Shown piece after piece: positions 35,315 to 43,869 of a stretch of DNA of 64,000 nucleotides (positions are counted from its first letter, which is position 1; every line of letters starts with the position of its first letter). Source of the DNA: an uncultured Ruminococcus sp. (lineage in GTDB: Bacteria; Bacillota; Clostridia; Lachnospirales; Lachnospiraceae). A program made the position numbers and the translations under genes. Below the pieces are notes generated by a model. That model ran no database searches and was not told the origin of the DNA. It saw nothing but the letters and a program-made list of their open reading frames with translations. The DNA is taken from positions 1-64,000 of the forward strand of contig UQVC01000010.1 of assembly GCA_900544395.1 (NCBI GenBank). The letters are read 5' to 3'.

Positions 35315-36538
35315 TTAACTTCTGTAATCTGCATTGATCTCAATATATCCGTGTGTCAGATCGCATCCCCAGGCTGTTGCCGTCTGATCGCCCTCTTTGA
35401 TATCCGCGATTGCCGTTACTTCCGGCTGAGACAAGATCTCGGTTGCCTTCTCTTCACTGTAGTTGAGGGCAACTCCATTTTCAATGAGCTGCAGTTCTCC
35501 TGCACTGCTTTTCAGATAGAGATCTACTTTTTCCGGATCAAATTCTGCGCCGGAATATCCCATGGCACATAAGATCCGTCCCCAGTTTGCATCATGCCCT
35601 GCAATGGCAGTCTTGGTCAGATTGGAACAGACAACAGATTTTGCCAGTGTCTTAGCCTGCACCTTTGTTTTCGCACCTTTCACAGTCACTTCAAACAGCG
35701 CGGTGGCTCCTTCTCCATCCCCTGCCATTTTTTTTGCAAGGGTTTCGTTCACTTCATGGAGCGCTTCTGCAAACAATTCAAACTCCCTGGTTCCCGGCTT
35801 GATCTTTGGATTTTCTGCCATTCCATTTGCCAGAAGCAGTACCGTATCATTGGTGGAGGTATCCCCGTCTACAGAAATCATGTTATACGTCTCTTCCACG
35901 TCTGTGCGCAATGCTTCTTTTAATGCCTTTCTGGAGATCACGGCGTCTGTAGTAAGAAAGGCCAGCATGGTACACATATTGGGATGGATCATGCCGGAAC
36001 CTTTTGCCATTCCTCCGATGGTCACGCTCTTCCCGCCGATCTCCACGGTGACAGCCACTTCCTTTTCACAGGTGTCTGTCGTCATGATCGCCTTTGCCGC
36101 TTCCTTTGCTGCTTGTTCTCCGGCTTTTTTCTGTGCTGCCAGTGTCTGGATCCCTGCTGTTAACTTTTCCATCGGCAGCGGCATTCCAATCACACCGGTG
36201 GAACCGATCAGCACTCCTTTGGGATCTATCTGTAATGCTTGTGCTGCCGCCTCTGCCGTCTCCTGACAGCACTGCATCCCGGCTTTTCCGGTACAGGCAT
36301 TGGCAATTCCGGAATTGACGACCACCGCCTGTACCGGCTGCTTCGATTCTACGACCTGTCGATCCCACTGTACCGGAGCTGCCTTCACAACGTTCGTTGT
36401 AAATGTTCCTGCCACTTTACATGGAACCACACTGTATACCAGCGCCATATCTGTCCTGTTTTCATATTTGATCCCTGCTGCCGCTGCGGCTGCCTCGTAT
36501 CCTTTTGCCGCGGTCACCCCGCCTGTTATCTTTTTCAT
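35315..36538 (-). CDS. argJ: Glutamate N-acetyltransferase / ornithine acetyltransferase
   Basis: A 407-residue self-cleaving enzyme. KGSGMIHPNMCTMLAFL holds the cleavage site; the Thr after Cys becomes the nucleophile (many relatives have Ala-Thr). It transfers the acetyl group from N-acetylornithine to glutamate, closing the acetyl cycle. Whether it can also use acetyl-CoA (bifunctional) cannot be told from sequence. MKKITGG is chosen as start because GGATGGAAG lies just before it. Preceded by a GNAT gene, which could supply the first acetylglutamate. Confidence 0.96.
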   Translation of the reverse strand: MKKITGGVTAAKGYEAAAAAAGIKYENRTDMALVYSVVPCKVAGTFTTNVVKAAPVQWDRQVVESKQPVQAVVVNSGIANACTGKAGMQCCQETAEAAAQALQIDPKGVLIGSTGVIGMPLPMEKLTAGIQTLAAQKKAGEQAAKEAAKAIMTTDTCEKEVAVTVEIGGKSVTIGGMAKGSGMIHPNMCTMLAFLTTDAVISRKALKEALRTDVEETYNMISVDGDTSTNDTVLLLANGMAENPKIKPGTREFELFAEALHEVNETLAKKMAGDGEGATALFEVTVKGAKTKVQAKTLAKSVVCSNLTKTAIAGHDANWGRILCAMGYSGAEFDPEKVDLYLKSSAGELQLIENGVALNYSEEKATEILSQPEVTAIADIKEGDQTATAWGCDLTHGYIEINADYRS

Positions 36539-36556
36539 CTTCCATCCCATTCCTTT

Positions 36557-37003
36557 CTATCTTTCGTTAAATGCTGTGATATTTTCTGTGTTTAACAAAA
36601 AATCATAGTAATTCAAATCTCTTCGTTCCCTCCAGCCAATGGTATTCCAGAATGCATTTCCGATATCATTCTCTGCAAATGCGATCAGCGACACATTGCT
36701 GATTCCTTCTTCTTTCAGAGCCTGCATGGACGCCACCACCATGGCTTTTCCGATTCCCTTTCTCCTGTAGGATTCTTCCACACAGACATGATACAGACAT
36801 CCCCGCCTTCCATCGTGTCCGCATAAAATCGCTCCTACGATCTTTCCCTCTTCCTCTGCAACCACGCTGGTCGTCGGATTTCGTTTTAAAAACTTTTCTA
36901 CCCCTGCCCGGGAATCGTCAATACTGCGGATTCCAAATCCCTGTATTTTTTTCCACAATTTATACACTTCTTCATAATCTTCAATCGTCATTGTACGGAT
37001 CAT
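36557..37003 (-). CDS. GNAT acetyltransferase inside the arg operon
   Basis: A 148-residue GNAT protein beginning MIRTMTIEDYEEVYKLW, with the acetyl-CoA loop YHVCVEESYRRKGIGKAMV and the C-terminal NAFWNTIGWRERRDLNYY. It lies 14 bases after argC and 18 bases before argJ on the same strand, so it is part of the operon. The position suggests an acetylglutamate synthase that primes the ArgJ cycle, but classical ArgA and the short ArgA-type synthases look different, and RimI-like protein acetylation is the conservative reading. Confidence 0.88.
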   Translation of the reverse strand: MIRTMTIEDYEEVYKLWKKIQGFGIRSIDDSRAGVEKFLKRNPTTSVVAEEEGKIVGAILCGHDGRRGCLYHVCVEESYRRKGIGKAMVVASMQALKEEGISNVSLIAFAENDIGNAFWNTIGWRERRDLNYYDFLLNTENITAFNER

Positions 37004-37017
37004 ATCTCTTACCTCTG

Positions 37018-38058
37018 TTACGGAACCATCGGAATCAGTTCCAGTCCTTCTGTTTCATCCAGTCCAAATAACAGGTTCATGTTCTGTACCGCCTGCCCTG
37101 CTGCTCCTTTGACCAGATTATCAATGGCTCCCATCATGATCACCCTGTTTGTTCTTGGATCCACCTGGATGCCTAAATCTACATAATTGCTTCCTTCTAC
37201 CCACTTTGTTTCCGGATATACCCCAGGGTTCAGCAGCCGGATAAACGGTTCTCCTTCATAACAGGAGTGATACGCCGCTCTTACCTGTTCTTCTGTCACC
37301 CCTTCTTTCAGCTCTGCATATGCTGTCACAAGGATTCCCCGGTTCATAGGAACCAGATGCGGGGTAAAACTCAAAGTCACCGTCTCATTTGCCGCATATC
37401 CCAGCTGTTCTTCGATCTCCGGTGTGTGCCGGTGTCCTCCCACCGCATATGCTTTGATATTTTCATTGACCTCGCAAAAAAGATTCGGAACCTTTGCCCC
37501 ACGGCCTGCACCGGAGGTACCCGATTTTGCATCGATGATCAGAGTTTTCATATCGATCAGCCCTTCTTTGGCAAGTGGATACGCTGCAAGAATGGAACAG
37601 GTCGTATAACATCCCGGATTGGCAACCAGTCTTGCATCTTGAATCTTCTCCCGGTTGATCTCGCACAATCCATACACCGCTTCTTCCAGAAACTGGGGAC
37701 TTTTATGTGAAATGTGATACCATTCTTCATACGTTTTAACGTCTTTGATCCGAAAATCTGCGCTTAGATCGATCACCCTGGTTTTGGATAAAATCTCCTC
37801 TGTCATCAACGATGCACAAAAGCCCTGAGGAGTCGCCGTAAAAATGACATCCACCTGTTTTGCCAGTTCTTCCATGTTGTCATCCATACATGCCGCATCC
37901 ACGATCTGAAAAAAATTGCGGTATACATCTGCATATTTCTGATCAATATAACTTCTGGATCCATACCATACGATCTGTACCTCTTTGTGTGCTGTCAAAA
38001 TCCGAACCAGTTCTCCTCCTGCATATCCGGTCGAACCGATAATTCCTGCTTTTATCAT
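37018..38058 (-). CDS. argC: N-acetyl-gamma-glutamyl-phosphate reductase
   Basis: A 346-residue enzyme. GSTGYAGGELVRIL is the NADP-binding loop; the catalytic Cys is in NPGCYTTCSILAAYPL, and a later HRHTPEIEEQL holds the conserved His. It reduces N-acetylglutamyl phosphate to the semialdehyde. First gene of the arg operon. Its promoter lies in a long inverted repeat with ARG-box-like sites, so arginine repression through ArgR is likely. Confidence 0.97.
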   Translation of the reverse strand: MIKAGIIGSTGYAGGELVRILTAHKEVQIVWYGSRSYIDQKYADVYRNFFQIVDAACMDDNMEELAKQVDVIFTATPQGFCASLMTEEILSKTRVIDLSADFRIKDVKTYEEWYHISHKSPQFLEEAVYGLCEINREKIQDARLVANPGCYTTCSILAAYPLAKEGLIDMKTLIIDAKSGTSGAGRGAKVPNLFCEVNENIKAYAVGGHRHTPEIEEQLGYAANETVTLSFTPHLVPMNRGILVTAYAELKEGVTEEQVRAAYHSCYEGEPFIRLLNPGVYPETKWVEGSNYVDLGIQVDPRTNRVIMMGAIDNLVKGAAGQAVQNMNLLFGLDETEGLELIPMVP

Positions 38059-38099
38059 TTCGAAAACTCCTTTCCCAAAGCATCTGCATCGCAGCTTGC

Positions 38100-38113
38100 T
38101 GCATATTTTTGCA
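38100..38113. promoter_or_regulatory. Possible ARG box in the argC leader
   Basis: TGCATATTTTTGCA, one mismatch from a perfect dyad and close in sequence to the two sites at the argC promoter. Confidence 0.4.
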
Positions 38114-38158
38114 TGAAATATGTATTTTTTCTCTTTTTATTCAGGATTTGTATCAAAC

Positions 38159-38216
38159 AAAAACCACGTTTGCATAAGTATACATCTTTTTTGTATAATA
38201 TGCAAGCATGGTTTTT
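38159..38216. repeat. Long inverted repeat: proA terminator and argC operator region
   Basis: The arms (38159-38184 and 38191-38216) share AAAACCA, TTGCATA and TATACA in the same order and pair over nearly their whole length with few mismatches. T-runs follow on both strands, so an RNA hairpin from either side would act as a terminator. The leftward transcript from proA ends here. The same DNA holds the argC promoter and two ARG-box-like dyads: TGCATAAGTATACA (38171-38184) and TTGTATAATATGCAA (38191-38205). Confidence 0.8.
38177..38205 (-). promoter_or_regulatory. argC promoter covered by two ARG-box-like dyads
   Basis: Leftward -35 TTGCAT (38200-38205), 17-base spacer, -10 TATACT (38177-38182). 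One dyad covers the -35 and the other the -10. The argG promoter has the same unusual -35, TTGCAT. Confidence 0.75.
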
Positions 38217-38222
38217 ATTTTT

Positions 38223-39473
38223 TTATTTTCGGATCTGTCCGTTTCCAAAAATAATATATTTTGTTGTTGTTAACGCTTCCAGTCCCATCGGTCCTCTGGC
38301 ATGCAGTTTTTGGGTACTGATCCCGATCTCGGCTCCAAAGCCAAACTCAAATCCATCCGTAAATCTGGTGGATGCATTCACATAAACAGCTGCCGCATCC
38401 ACTTCATCCTGAAACTTCAGGGCATTTGCATACTCTCTGGTAATAATCGATTCAGAATGTCCTGTATTATACCGGTTGATATGTGCGATCGCAGCTTCGA
38501 TCGAAGGCACTGTTTTGACAGAGATCACGGCATCCAGATATTCTGTTCCCCAGTCTGCTTCTTCTGCCGGAAGGATCTCTCCGCAGACTTCTCTGGCAGC
38601 TTCATCTCCCCGGATCTCCACGCCATGATTGTTCAGGCGCTTCACAATTACCGGCAATGCTTCTTTTAAGACAGCTTCATGAATAACCAGAGACTCACAG
38701 GCATTGCACACGCCCAATCGCTGTGTCTTTGCATTCTCAATGATCTCTGCGGCCATATTCACATCTGCAGTCTCATCTACGTAAATATGGCAGTTGCCGG
38801 TTCCGGTCTCAATCACAGGAACGGTGCTGTTCTCCACCACAGATGCGATCAGTCCGGCTCCGCCCCGCGGGATCAAAACATCAATGTAATCATGAAGGCG
38901 CATCATTTCTGTCACTGTCTCCCTGCTGGTATCTTCTACAAGAAGAATCAGATCCTGCGGCAGTTTTGCTTTTCGAAGTCCTGCCTTGATCACCTGTACG
39001 ATTGCTTTATTGGAACAAATCGCATCACTTCCGCCCCGCAGGATCACAGCATTTCCTGTTTTGAAACACAATCCGAACGCATCTGCTGTCACGTTCGGGC
39101 GGGATTCATAGATAATACCCACGACCCCGATAGGAACCCTCTTTTTCCCAATACGCAGTCCATTGGGACGGTTTCTCATAGACAGAACCTCTCCGATGGG
39201 GTCTGCCAGCGCCGCAATCTGGCGCAGACCTTCTGCCATAGCTTCAATCCTTGCCTCCGTGAGACGCAGACGATCCTGCAGCGCTTCCGACATGCCGCGT
39301 GCTTTTGCTTCTGACATGTCCTTTTCATTCTCCTGCAGCAATTCTTCTTTGCGCAGATACAGCTCTTCTGCTACAAATTCCAGTCCTTTGTTTTTATCTT
39401 GTGTTGTCAGTTTTGCAGCAATTCTTGACGCTTCTTTTGCTCTGCTGCCCAGTGTTTCCATATATGTTTCCAT
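38223..39473 (-). CDS. proA: Gamma-glutamyl phosphate reductase
   Basis: A 416-residue aldehyde-dehydrogenase-type enzyme of normal length. PIGVVGIIYESRPNVTADAFGLCFKTGNAVILRGG is conserved across the family; the catalytic Cys is in LGVCNACESLVIH. It reduces gamma-glutamyl phosphate to the semialdehyde in proline synthesis. It follows proB after 12 bases and ends seven bases before the inverted repeat that also carries the argC promoter. Confidence 0.97.
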   Translation of the reverse strand: METYMETLGSRAKEASRIAAKLTTQDKNKGLEFVAEELYLRKEELLQENEKDMSEAKARGMSEALQDRLRLTEARIEAMAEGLRQIAALADPIGEVLSMRNRPNGLRIGKKRVPIGVVGIIYESRPNVTADAFGLCFKTGNAVILRGGSDAICSNKAIVQVIKAGLRKAKLPQDLILLVEDTSRETVTEMMRLHDYIDVLIPRGGAGLIASVVENSTVPVIETGTGNCHIYVDETADVNMAAEIIENAKTQRLGVCNACESLVIHEAVLKEALPVIVKRLNNHGVEIRGDEAAREVCGEILPAEEADWGTEYLDAVISVKTVPSIEAAIAHINRYNTGHSESIITREYANALKFQDEVDAAAVYVNASTRFTDGFEFGFGAEIGISTQKLHARGPMGLEALTTTKYIIFGNGQIRK

Positions 39474-39485
39474 ACAGACTCCTTT

Positions 39486-40388
39486 CTATTCCTCTCCTTT
39501 GACTGCTTTTTTCTCCCGTTTTGCCTGTCTGCGGTACTGCGCTCTCTTTGGAGAAAGCTCTTCCTGCATCTCTTCCTGATGCTTCTGGGATAAAAATAAC
39601 GTTCCTACCTTCTTTCCATTCATCACTTCATTAATGGAATAGATATTCTCCCCGTTTGCAATGATCATATCTGCTCCTGCCGCAGTCGCAATCTTCGCAG
39701 CTTTAATCTTAGTCGCCATTCCTCCAGTTCCACAGTCGCTGGATGCATCCTTCGCCATATTCTCCAGCTTACGGTCAATCTTTCCAACCGTATGGATAAA
39801 TCTGGCATCCGGGTTCTGTCTCGGATCATCGGTATATAACCCATCAATGTCTGACATCAGAATCAGAAGATCCGCTTCTACCAGCCTGGACACATAAGCT
39901 GCCAGAGTGTCATTATCTCCAAAATTTCCATAAGAAAGCTCATCCACCGAAATTGCATCATTCTCATTGACGATGGGAACCACCTGCATCCGAAACAGCT
40001 CATCAAAAGTCTGTTTTGCATTTTTCCGGCACTTGGCATTGGTAATGGATTCTTTGGTCAGCAAAACCTGGGCTGTCAGCTGTCCATATTCATTGAACAG
40101 TTTTTCATAGATCATCATCAGCTTTCCCTGTCCCACAGCCGCGCATGCCTGCTTTTCTGATTCTGTGGATGGGCGCTGTTTCATCCCCAGTGCATTTCTT
40201 CCCACGCCTACCGCTCCGGAAGAAACCACGATGACTTCTTTGCCTTTGTTTCTTAAATTGATCAGGATCCGTACGAATTTTTCCAATTTTTCCAGATTGA
40301 TATTCCCCGTCTCTTCATAGGTGATCGTGGAAGTCCCCACTTTGATCACAATCCTCTGCTTATTCTGCAGAATGTCTTTTCTTTCCAT
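39486..40388 (-). CDS. proB: Glutamate 5-kinase without PUA domain
   Basis: A 300-residue kinase. It has KVGTSTITYE near the N-terminus, VSSGAVGVGRNALG, the FGDNDTLAA substrate loop and GTGGMATKIKAA. The protein ends soon after the amino acid kinase domain, with a charged tail of 30 residues; the roughly 80-residue PUA domain of the E. coli enzyme is absent, as in several Clostridia. It makes gamma-glutamyl phosphate for ProA. Preceded by an amidohydrolase gene 41 bases upstream on the same strand. Confidence 0.96.
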   Translation of the reverse strand: MERKDILQNKQRIVIKVGTSTITYEETGNINLEKLEKFVRILINLRNKGKEVIVVSSGAVGVGRNALGMKQRPSTESEKQACAAVGQGKLMMIYEKLFNEYGQLTAQVLLTKESITNAKCRKNAKQTFDELFRMQVVPIVNENDAISVDELSYGNFGDNDTLAAYVSRLVEADLLILMSDIDGLYTDDPRQNPDARFIHTVGKIDRKLENMAKDASSDCGTGGMATKIKAAKIATAAGADMIIANGENIYSINEVMNGKKVGTLFLSQKHQEEMQEELSPKRAQYRRQAKREKKAVKGEE

Positions 40389-40429
40389 CTTCTCTTCCTC
40401 TTCTTTTCCTTCCTGTCTTCTGCTTCTGT

Positions 40430-40945
40430 CTATAATATGTCAATGTGACACATCTTCATCGCTTCCAGTGCCTGTGCATGGCTTTCTGGTGTTACTCCGG
40501 CACAGCAGGAAGCATCGACACAAACCGGCACTTCCGGCAAAAAGGCTTTGCACAACATGGCATTGGAGATCACACAGATATCCGTACACAGACCAATCAA
40601 AGTGATCGAGCTTATGGGCGTTTCTTTGTGGATCTCTGTCAGTGCTTCTGCCAGACTCCTGCTTCCAAATGTTCCTTTTTCAATCGGAGGCTCGGGCAAA
40701 AGCTTACGGATGCGTTCTTCGATCTCCCATCCTTTTGTTCCCCGGATACAATGTCTGACCGGAAGTTTTTTTCCTTCCATCGTATCCAAATAGGTCTCCT
40801 CATGTGTATCCGCTGTGGCCAGGACCTTCCCCTGAAATGTGCGGATCTTCTCGATCACATGCGGAACAATGGCCTGTGCCTCTTTACTCCCCAGGGATCC
40901 GTCGATAAAATCATTCTGCATATCTACTACAACTAATATATCCAT
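40430..40945 (-). CDS. Isochorismatase-family cysteine hydrolase, nicotinamidase-like
   Basis: A 171-residue amidohydrolase with the catalytic triad D8, K90 and C124 (in TDICVIS) and likely metal ligands D46, H48 and H65. HCIRGTKGWEI and the metal site favour a nicotinamidase (PncA) over an isochorismatase. It would turn nicotinamide into nicotinate for NAD salvage. It appears to be the first gene of a transcript with proB and proA, a functionally unrelated pairing. It has a good promoter of its own. Confidence 0.88.
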   Translation of the reverse strand: MDILVVVDMQNDFIDGSLGSKEAQAIVPHVIEKIRTFQGKVLATADTHEETYLDTMEGKKLPVRHCIRGTKGWEIEERIRKLLPEPPIEKGTFGSRSLAEALTEIHKETPISSITLIGLCTDICVISNAMLCKAFLPEVPVCVDASCCAGVTPESHAQALEAMKMCHIDIL

Positions 40946-40983
40946 CTTTCACTTCTCCTGTTTTCAAAGTCTACAATACTTTC

Positions 40984-41012
40984 ATTATAACTGATATCGG
41001 TACGCTTTCCAA
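40984..41012 (-). promoter_or_regulatory. Promoter of the hydrolase-proB-proA operon
   Basis: Leftward -35 TTGGAA (41007-41012), 17-base spacer, consensus -10 TATAAT (40984-40989). Confidence 0.8.
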
Positions 41013-41104
41013 CAAAATCTTTCCCAACACCTTGTATGTTTTCTTTGTTTTATGCATTATTTTTGAATTTTAATGTATATTTTTTACTTTTTTCCACTTT
41101 TCTA

Positions 41105-41133
41105 TTGCATATTTATAAATTATGGTGTATAGT
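41105..41133 (+). promoter_or_regulatory. argG promoter with ARG-box-like sequence
   Basis: -35 TTGCAT (41105-41110), 17-base spacer, -10 TATAGT (41128-41133). TGCATATTTATAAA at 41106-41119 resembles the dyads at argC in its left half. The 92-base leader that follows contains a seven-base stem (GTTTTGC with GCAAAAC) but no T-box features. Confidence 0.7.
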
Positions 41134-41225
41134 ACTGATTAGCTTCTAAAGCATGATTGGTTTTGCTGATCCTGGAAATCTGCAAAACTTCAGACAATAG
41201 AATGATTTAAAGGAGGATTCTTATT

Positions 41226-42446
41226 ATGAGTAAAGAAAAAGTTGTACTGGCATATTCCGGAGGGTTGGATACCACGGCGATCATCCCATGGCTGAAAGAA
41301 AATTTTGACTACGAAGTCATCTGCTGCTGCATCGACTGCGGACAGGGAGAAGAACTGGATGGTCTGGAAGAACGTGCGAAATTATCCGGCGCTTCCAAAC
41401 TCTATATTGAAAATATCATCGACGAATTCTGTGATGACTACATCGTTCCATGTGTCAAAGCAGGAGCCGTATATGAAAATAAATATCTGCTTGGAACTTC
41501 CATGGCTCGTCCGCCGATTGCAAAAAAACTGGTAGAAATTGCACGAAAAGAGGGGGCAACTGCAATCTGTCACGGTGCAACAGGAAAAGGAAACGATCAG
41601 ATCCGATTTGAACTCGGAATCAAGGCGCTCGCCCCGGACTTAAAGATCATCGCTCCATGGCGAATGACAGATGTCTGGACCATGCAGTCTCGTGAAGATG
41701 AGATCGAATACTGCAAGGCACATGGTATCGACCTTCCGTTTGATGCAAAACACAGCTACAGCCGCGACCGTAACCTGTGGCACATCAGCCATGAAGGACT
41801 GGAACTGGAAGATCCTGCCTGTGAGCCAAACTACGATGATCTTCTCGTTCTCGGAGTTTCGCCGGAAAAAGCGCCGGATGAAGGCGAATATGTAACTATG
41901 ACATTTGAAGCCGGTGTACCAAAGAGCCTGAACGGAAAAGAGATGAAAGTTTCTGAGATCATCACAGAACTCAACAAACTGGGCGGAAAACACGGGATCG
42001 GCATCATTGATATCGTAGAAAACCGTGTGGTTGGAATGAAATCCCGCGGTGTCTATGAAACTCCAGGCGGAACGATCTTAATGGAAGCGCACGATCAGCT
42101 GGAAGAACTGGTTCTTGACCGCGCAACCTATGAAGTGAAAAAAGACATGGGAAATAAAATGGCACAGATTGTATACGAAGGAAAATGGTTCACACCACTT
42201 CGTGAAGCAGTCCAGGCATTTGTGGACGTCACACAGCAGTATGTAACAGGTGAAGTAAAGTTTAAGCTTTACAAAGGAAATATCATCAAAGCCGGAACGA
42301 CTTCCCCATACTCTTTATACAGTGAATCACTTGCAAGTTTCACTACAGGAGAACTGTATGACCACCACGATGCAGAAGGATTTATCAATCTGTTCGGACT
42401 GCCGTTAAAAGTACGCGCAATGAAAATGCAGGAACTTGAGAAATAA
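41226..42446 (+). CDS. argG: Argininosuccinate synthase
   Basis: A 406-residue enzyme with the PP-loop AYSGGLDTTA near the N-terminus and the conserved CHGATGKGNDQIRFE and SYSRDRNLWHISHEG. It joins citrulline and aspartate using ATP. AAAGGAGG precedes the ATG. It stands alone; argH and argF are not in the window. Its promoter resembles that of argC, so the same repressor probably controls both. A strong terminator follows. Confidence 0.98.
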   Translation: MSKEKVVLAYSGGLDTTAIIPWLKENFDYEVICCCIDCGQGEELDGLEERAKLSGASKLYIENIIDEFCDDYIVPCVKAGAVYENKYLLGTSMARPPIAKKLVEIARKEGATAICHGATGKGNDQIRFELGIKALAPDLKIIAPWRMTDVWTMQSREDEIEYCKAHGIDLPFDAKHSYSRDRNLWHISHEGLELEDPACEPNYDDLLVLGVSPEKAPDEGEYVTMTFEAGVPKSLNGKEMKVSEIITELNKLGGKHGIGIIDIVENRVVGMKSRGVYETPGGTILMEAHDQLEELVLDRATYEVKKDMGNKMAQIVYEGKWFTPLREAVQAFVDVTQQYVTGEVKFKLYKGNIIKAGTTSPYSLYSESLASFTTGELYDHHDAEGFINLFGLPLKVRAMKMQELEK

Positions 42447-42457
42447 GTCATTAAAAA

Positions 42458-42502
42458 ACGATGGAAAAGGCTCCTTTTGGAACTTTTTCCATCGTCTTTT
42501 TT
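42458..42502. terminator. Bidirectional terminator between argG and the uracil permease gene
   Basis: ACGATGGAAAA pairs with TTTTTCCATCGT; T-runs flank it in both directions, so it ends both convergent genes. Confidence 0.92.
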
Positions 42503-42513
42503 CTCACACTCTT

Positions 42514-43776
42514 TTACTTTGTCTCTCTGTCATTGGTCAGTTTTAATTGATCCAATACAAAGAATAACAATCCCATCAGCATCCCTGTCACACAGGCCAG
42601 CACCATACCGGAAAGCTGGATTCCTCCAAATTCTACGGAAATTCCCGATAATCCTGTCACAAAAATCACAGAAGTCATGGCCATATTTCTGGAACGGCTG
42701 TAGTCCACCTGTTCTTCTACCAGTATCCGGATACCAGATGTTCCGATCATACCGTACAGCAGGAACGAAATTCCTCCGATTACCGGTCCCGGAATGGAAT
42801 TGATCAGCATTGTCAGTTTTCCGATAAAGGAACAGATAATTGAAAGCACCGCAGCTCCTCCGATCACATATACACTATATACTTTGGTCATCGCCATCAC
42901 TCCGATGTTCTCCCCGTAAGTTGTAGTCGGCACAGAACCGATAAATCCGGATACCATTGTGGAAAAGTTATCTGCAAACAGGGAACGGTGCAGTCCCGGC
43001 TCTTTTAACAAGTCTTTCCCTACTACCTTACTTGTCACGATCTGATGTCCGATGTGCTCAGAAGTAATGACAAGGAGTACCGGCAATACGATCACAATCG
43101 CTTCCCACTTAAATTTCGGAGTGGAAAAATTCGGAACTGCCAGCCAGGATGCCTCATTGACACTGGAGAAATCTACAATTCCACAGGCAATGGCTGCCAC
43201 ATACCCCGCAATAATCGCAATCAGGATCGGGATCACCGCAAAGAATTTACGAAATACTACGGAGCCCAGCACAGCAACCCCCAGTGTCACCAGAAATACG
43301 ATCACATTTTTCGGATCGATCACCTCATCTTTTAACCCTGCATTGGATGCCGCTGTTCCTGCCAGTTCCAGACCGATCAGCGCCACCACCGGTCCCATCG
43401 CTGCCGGAGGCAGTACCACATGGATCCAGTCAGATCCAAATTTATAAATGACAAACGCCAGAATGCAGCCTAAAAATCCAACTGCAATGAATCCGCCCAG
43501 CGCGTATTCATATCCCCATTTGCTGATCACGATTCCTGCCGGGGCCAAAAATGCGAAACTGGAGCCCAGATACGCCGGCGCTTTTCCTTTTGTGATCAAG
43601 ATAAACAATAACGTTCCGACTCCATTCATAAACAAGACAACCGCCGGGTTGATCCCGAATACAAACGGAACAAGCACAGATGCGCCAAACATGGCAAACA
43701 TGTGCTGAATACTCAGTGGAACAAGCAGCTGAAACGGCACTTTTTCTTCCACCTGAATAATTTTCTGGTTTTCCAT
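42514..43776 (-). CDS. uraA: Uracil permease (NCS2 family)
   Basis: A 420-residue transporter of the nucleobase/ascorbate family with about 12-14 membrane segments. It opens with PFQLLVPLSIQHMFAMFGASVLVPF, and SFAFLAPA and FVTGLSGISVEFGGIQLSGM are typical of uracil:proton symporters. GGGAGGA precedes the ATG. No PyrR-binding leader or purine riboswitch was seen in the 93-base upstream gap. Xanthine transport is less likely given these signatures. Confidence 0.93.
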   Translation of the reverse strand: MENQKIIQVEEKVPFQLLVPLSIQHMFAMFGASVLVPFVFGINPAVVLFMNGVGTLLFILITKGKAPAYLGSSFAFLAPAGIVISKWGYEYALGGFIAVGFLGCILAFVIYKFGSDWIHVVLPPAAMGPVVALIGLELAGTAASNAGLKDEVIDPKNVIVFLVTLGVAVLGSVVFRKFFAVIPILIAIIAGYVAAIACGIVDFSSVNEASWLAVPNFSTPKFKWEAIVIVLPVLLVITSEHIGHQIVTSKVVGKDLLKEPGLHRSLFADNFSTMVSGFIGSVPTTTYGENIGVMAMTKVYSVYVIGGAAVLSIICSFIGKLTMLINSIPGPVIGGISFLLYGMIGTSGIRILVEEQVDYSRSRNMAMTSVIFVTGLSGISVEFGGIQLSGMVLACVTGMLMGLLFFVLDQLKLTNDRETK

Positions 43777-43869
43777 TGAAAAATCCTCCCTGTTCTTTTC
43801 CTTTGTAATTTCAATCTTTCCTATTGTAACAAATCCCGCCTCTGATAACCAGACTTTCTTTGGTAAAAT

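Noticed and set aside
41134..41225. T-box or other riboswitch in the argG leader
   Set aside because: Only 92 bases, no T-box sequence, no specifier loop and no terminator/antiterminator pair; a single seven-base stem is not enough.
43777..43869. PyrR-binding leader or purine riboswitch before uraA
   Set aside because: The 93 bases do not show the conserved loop sequences of either element.
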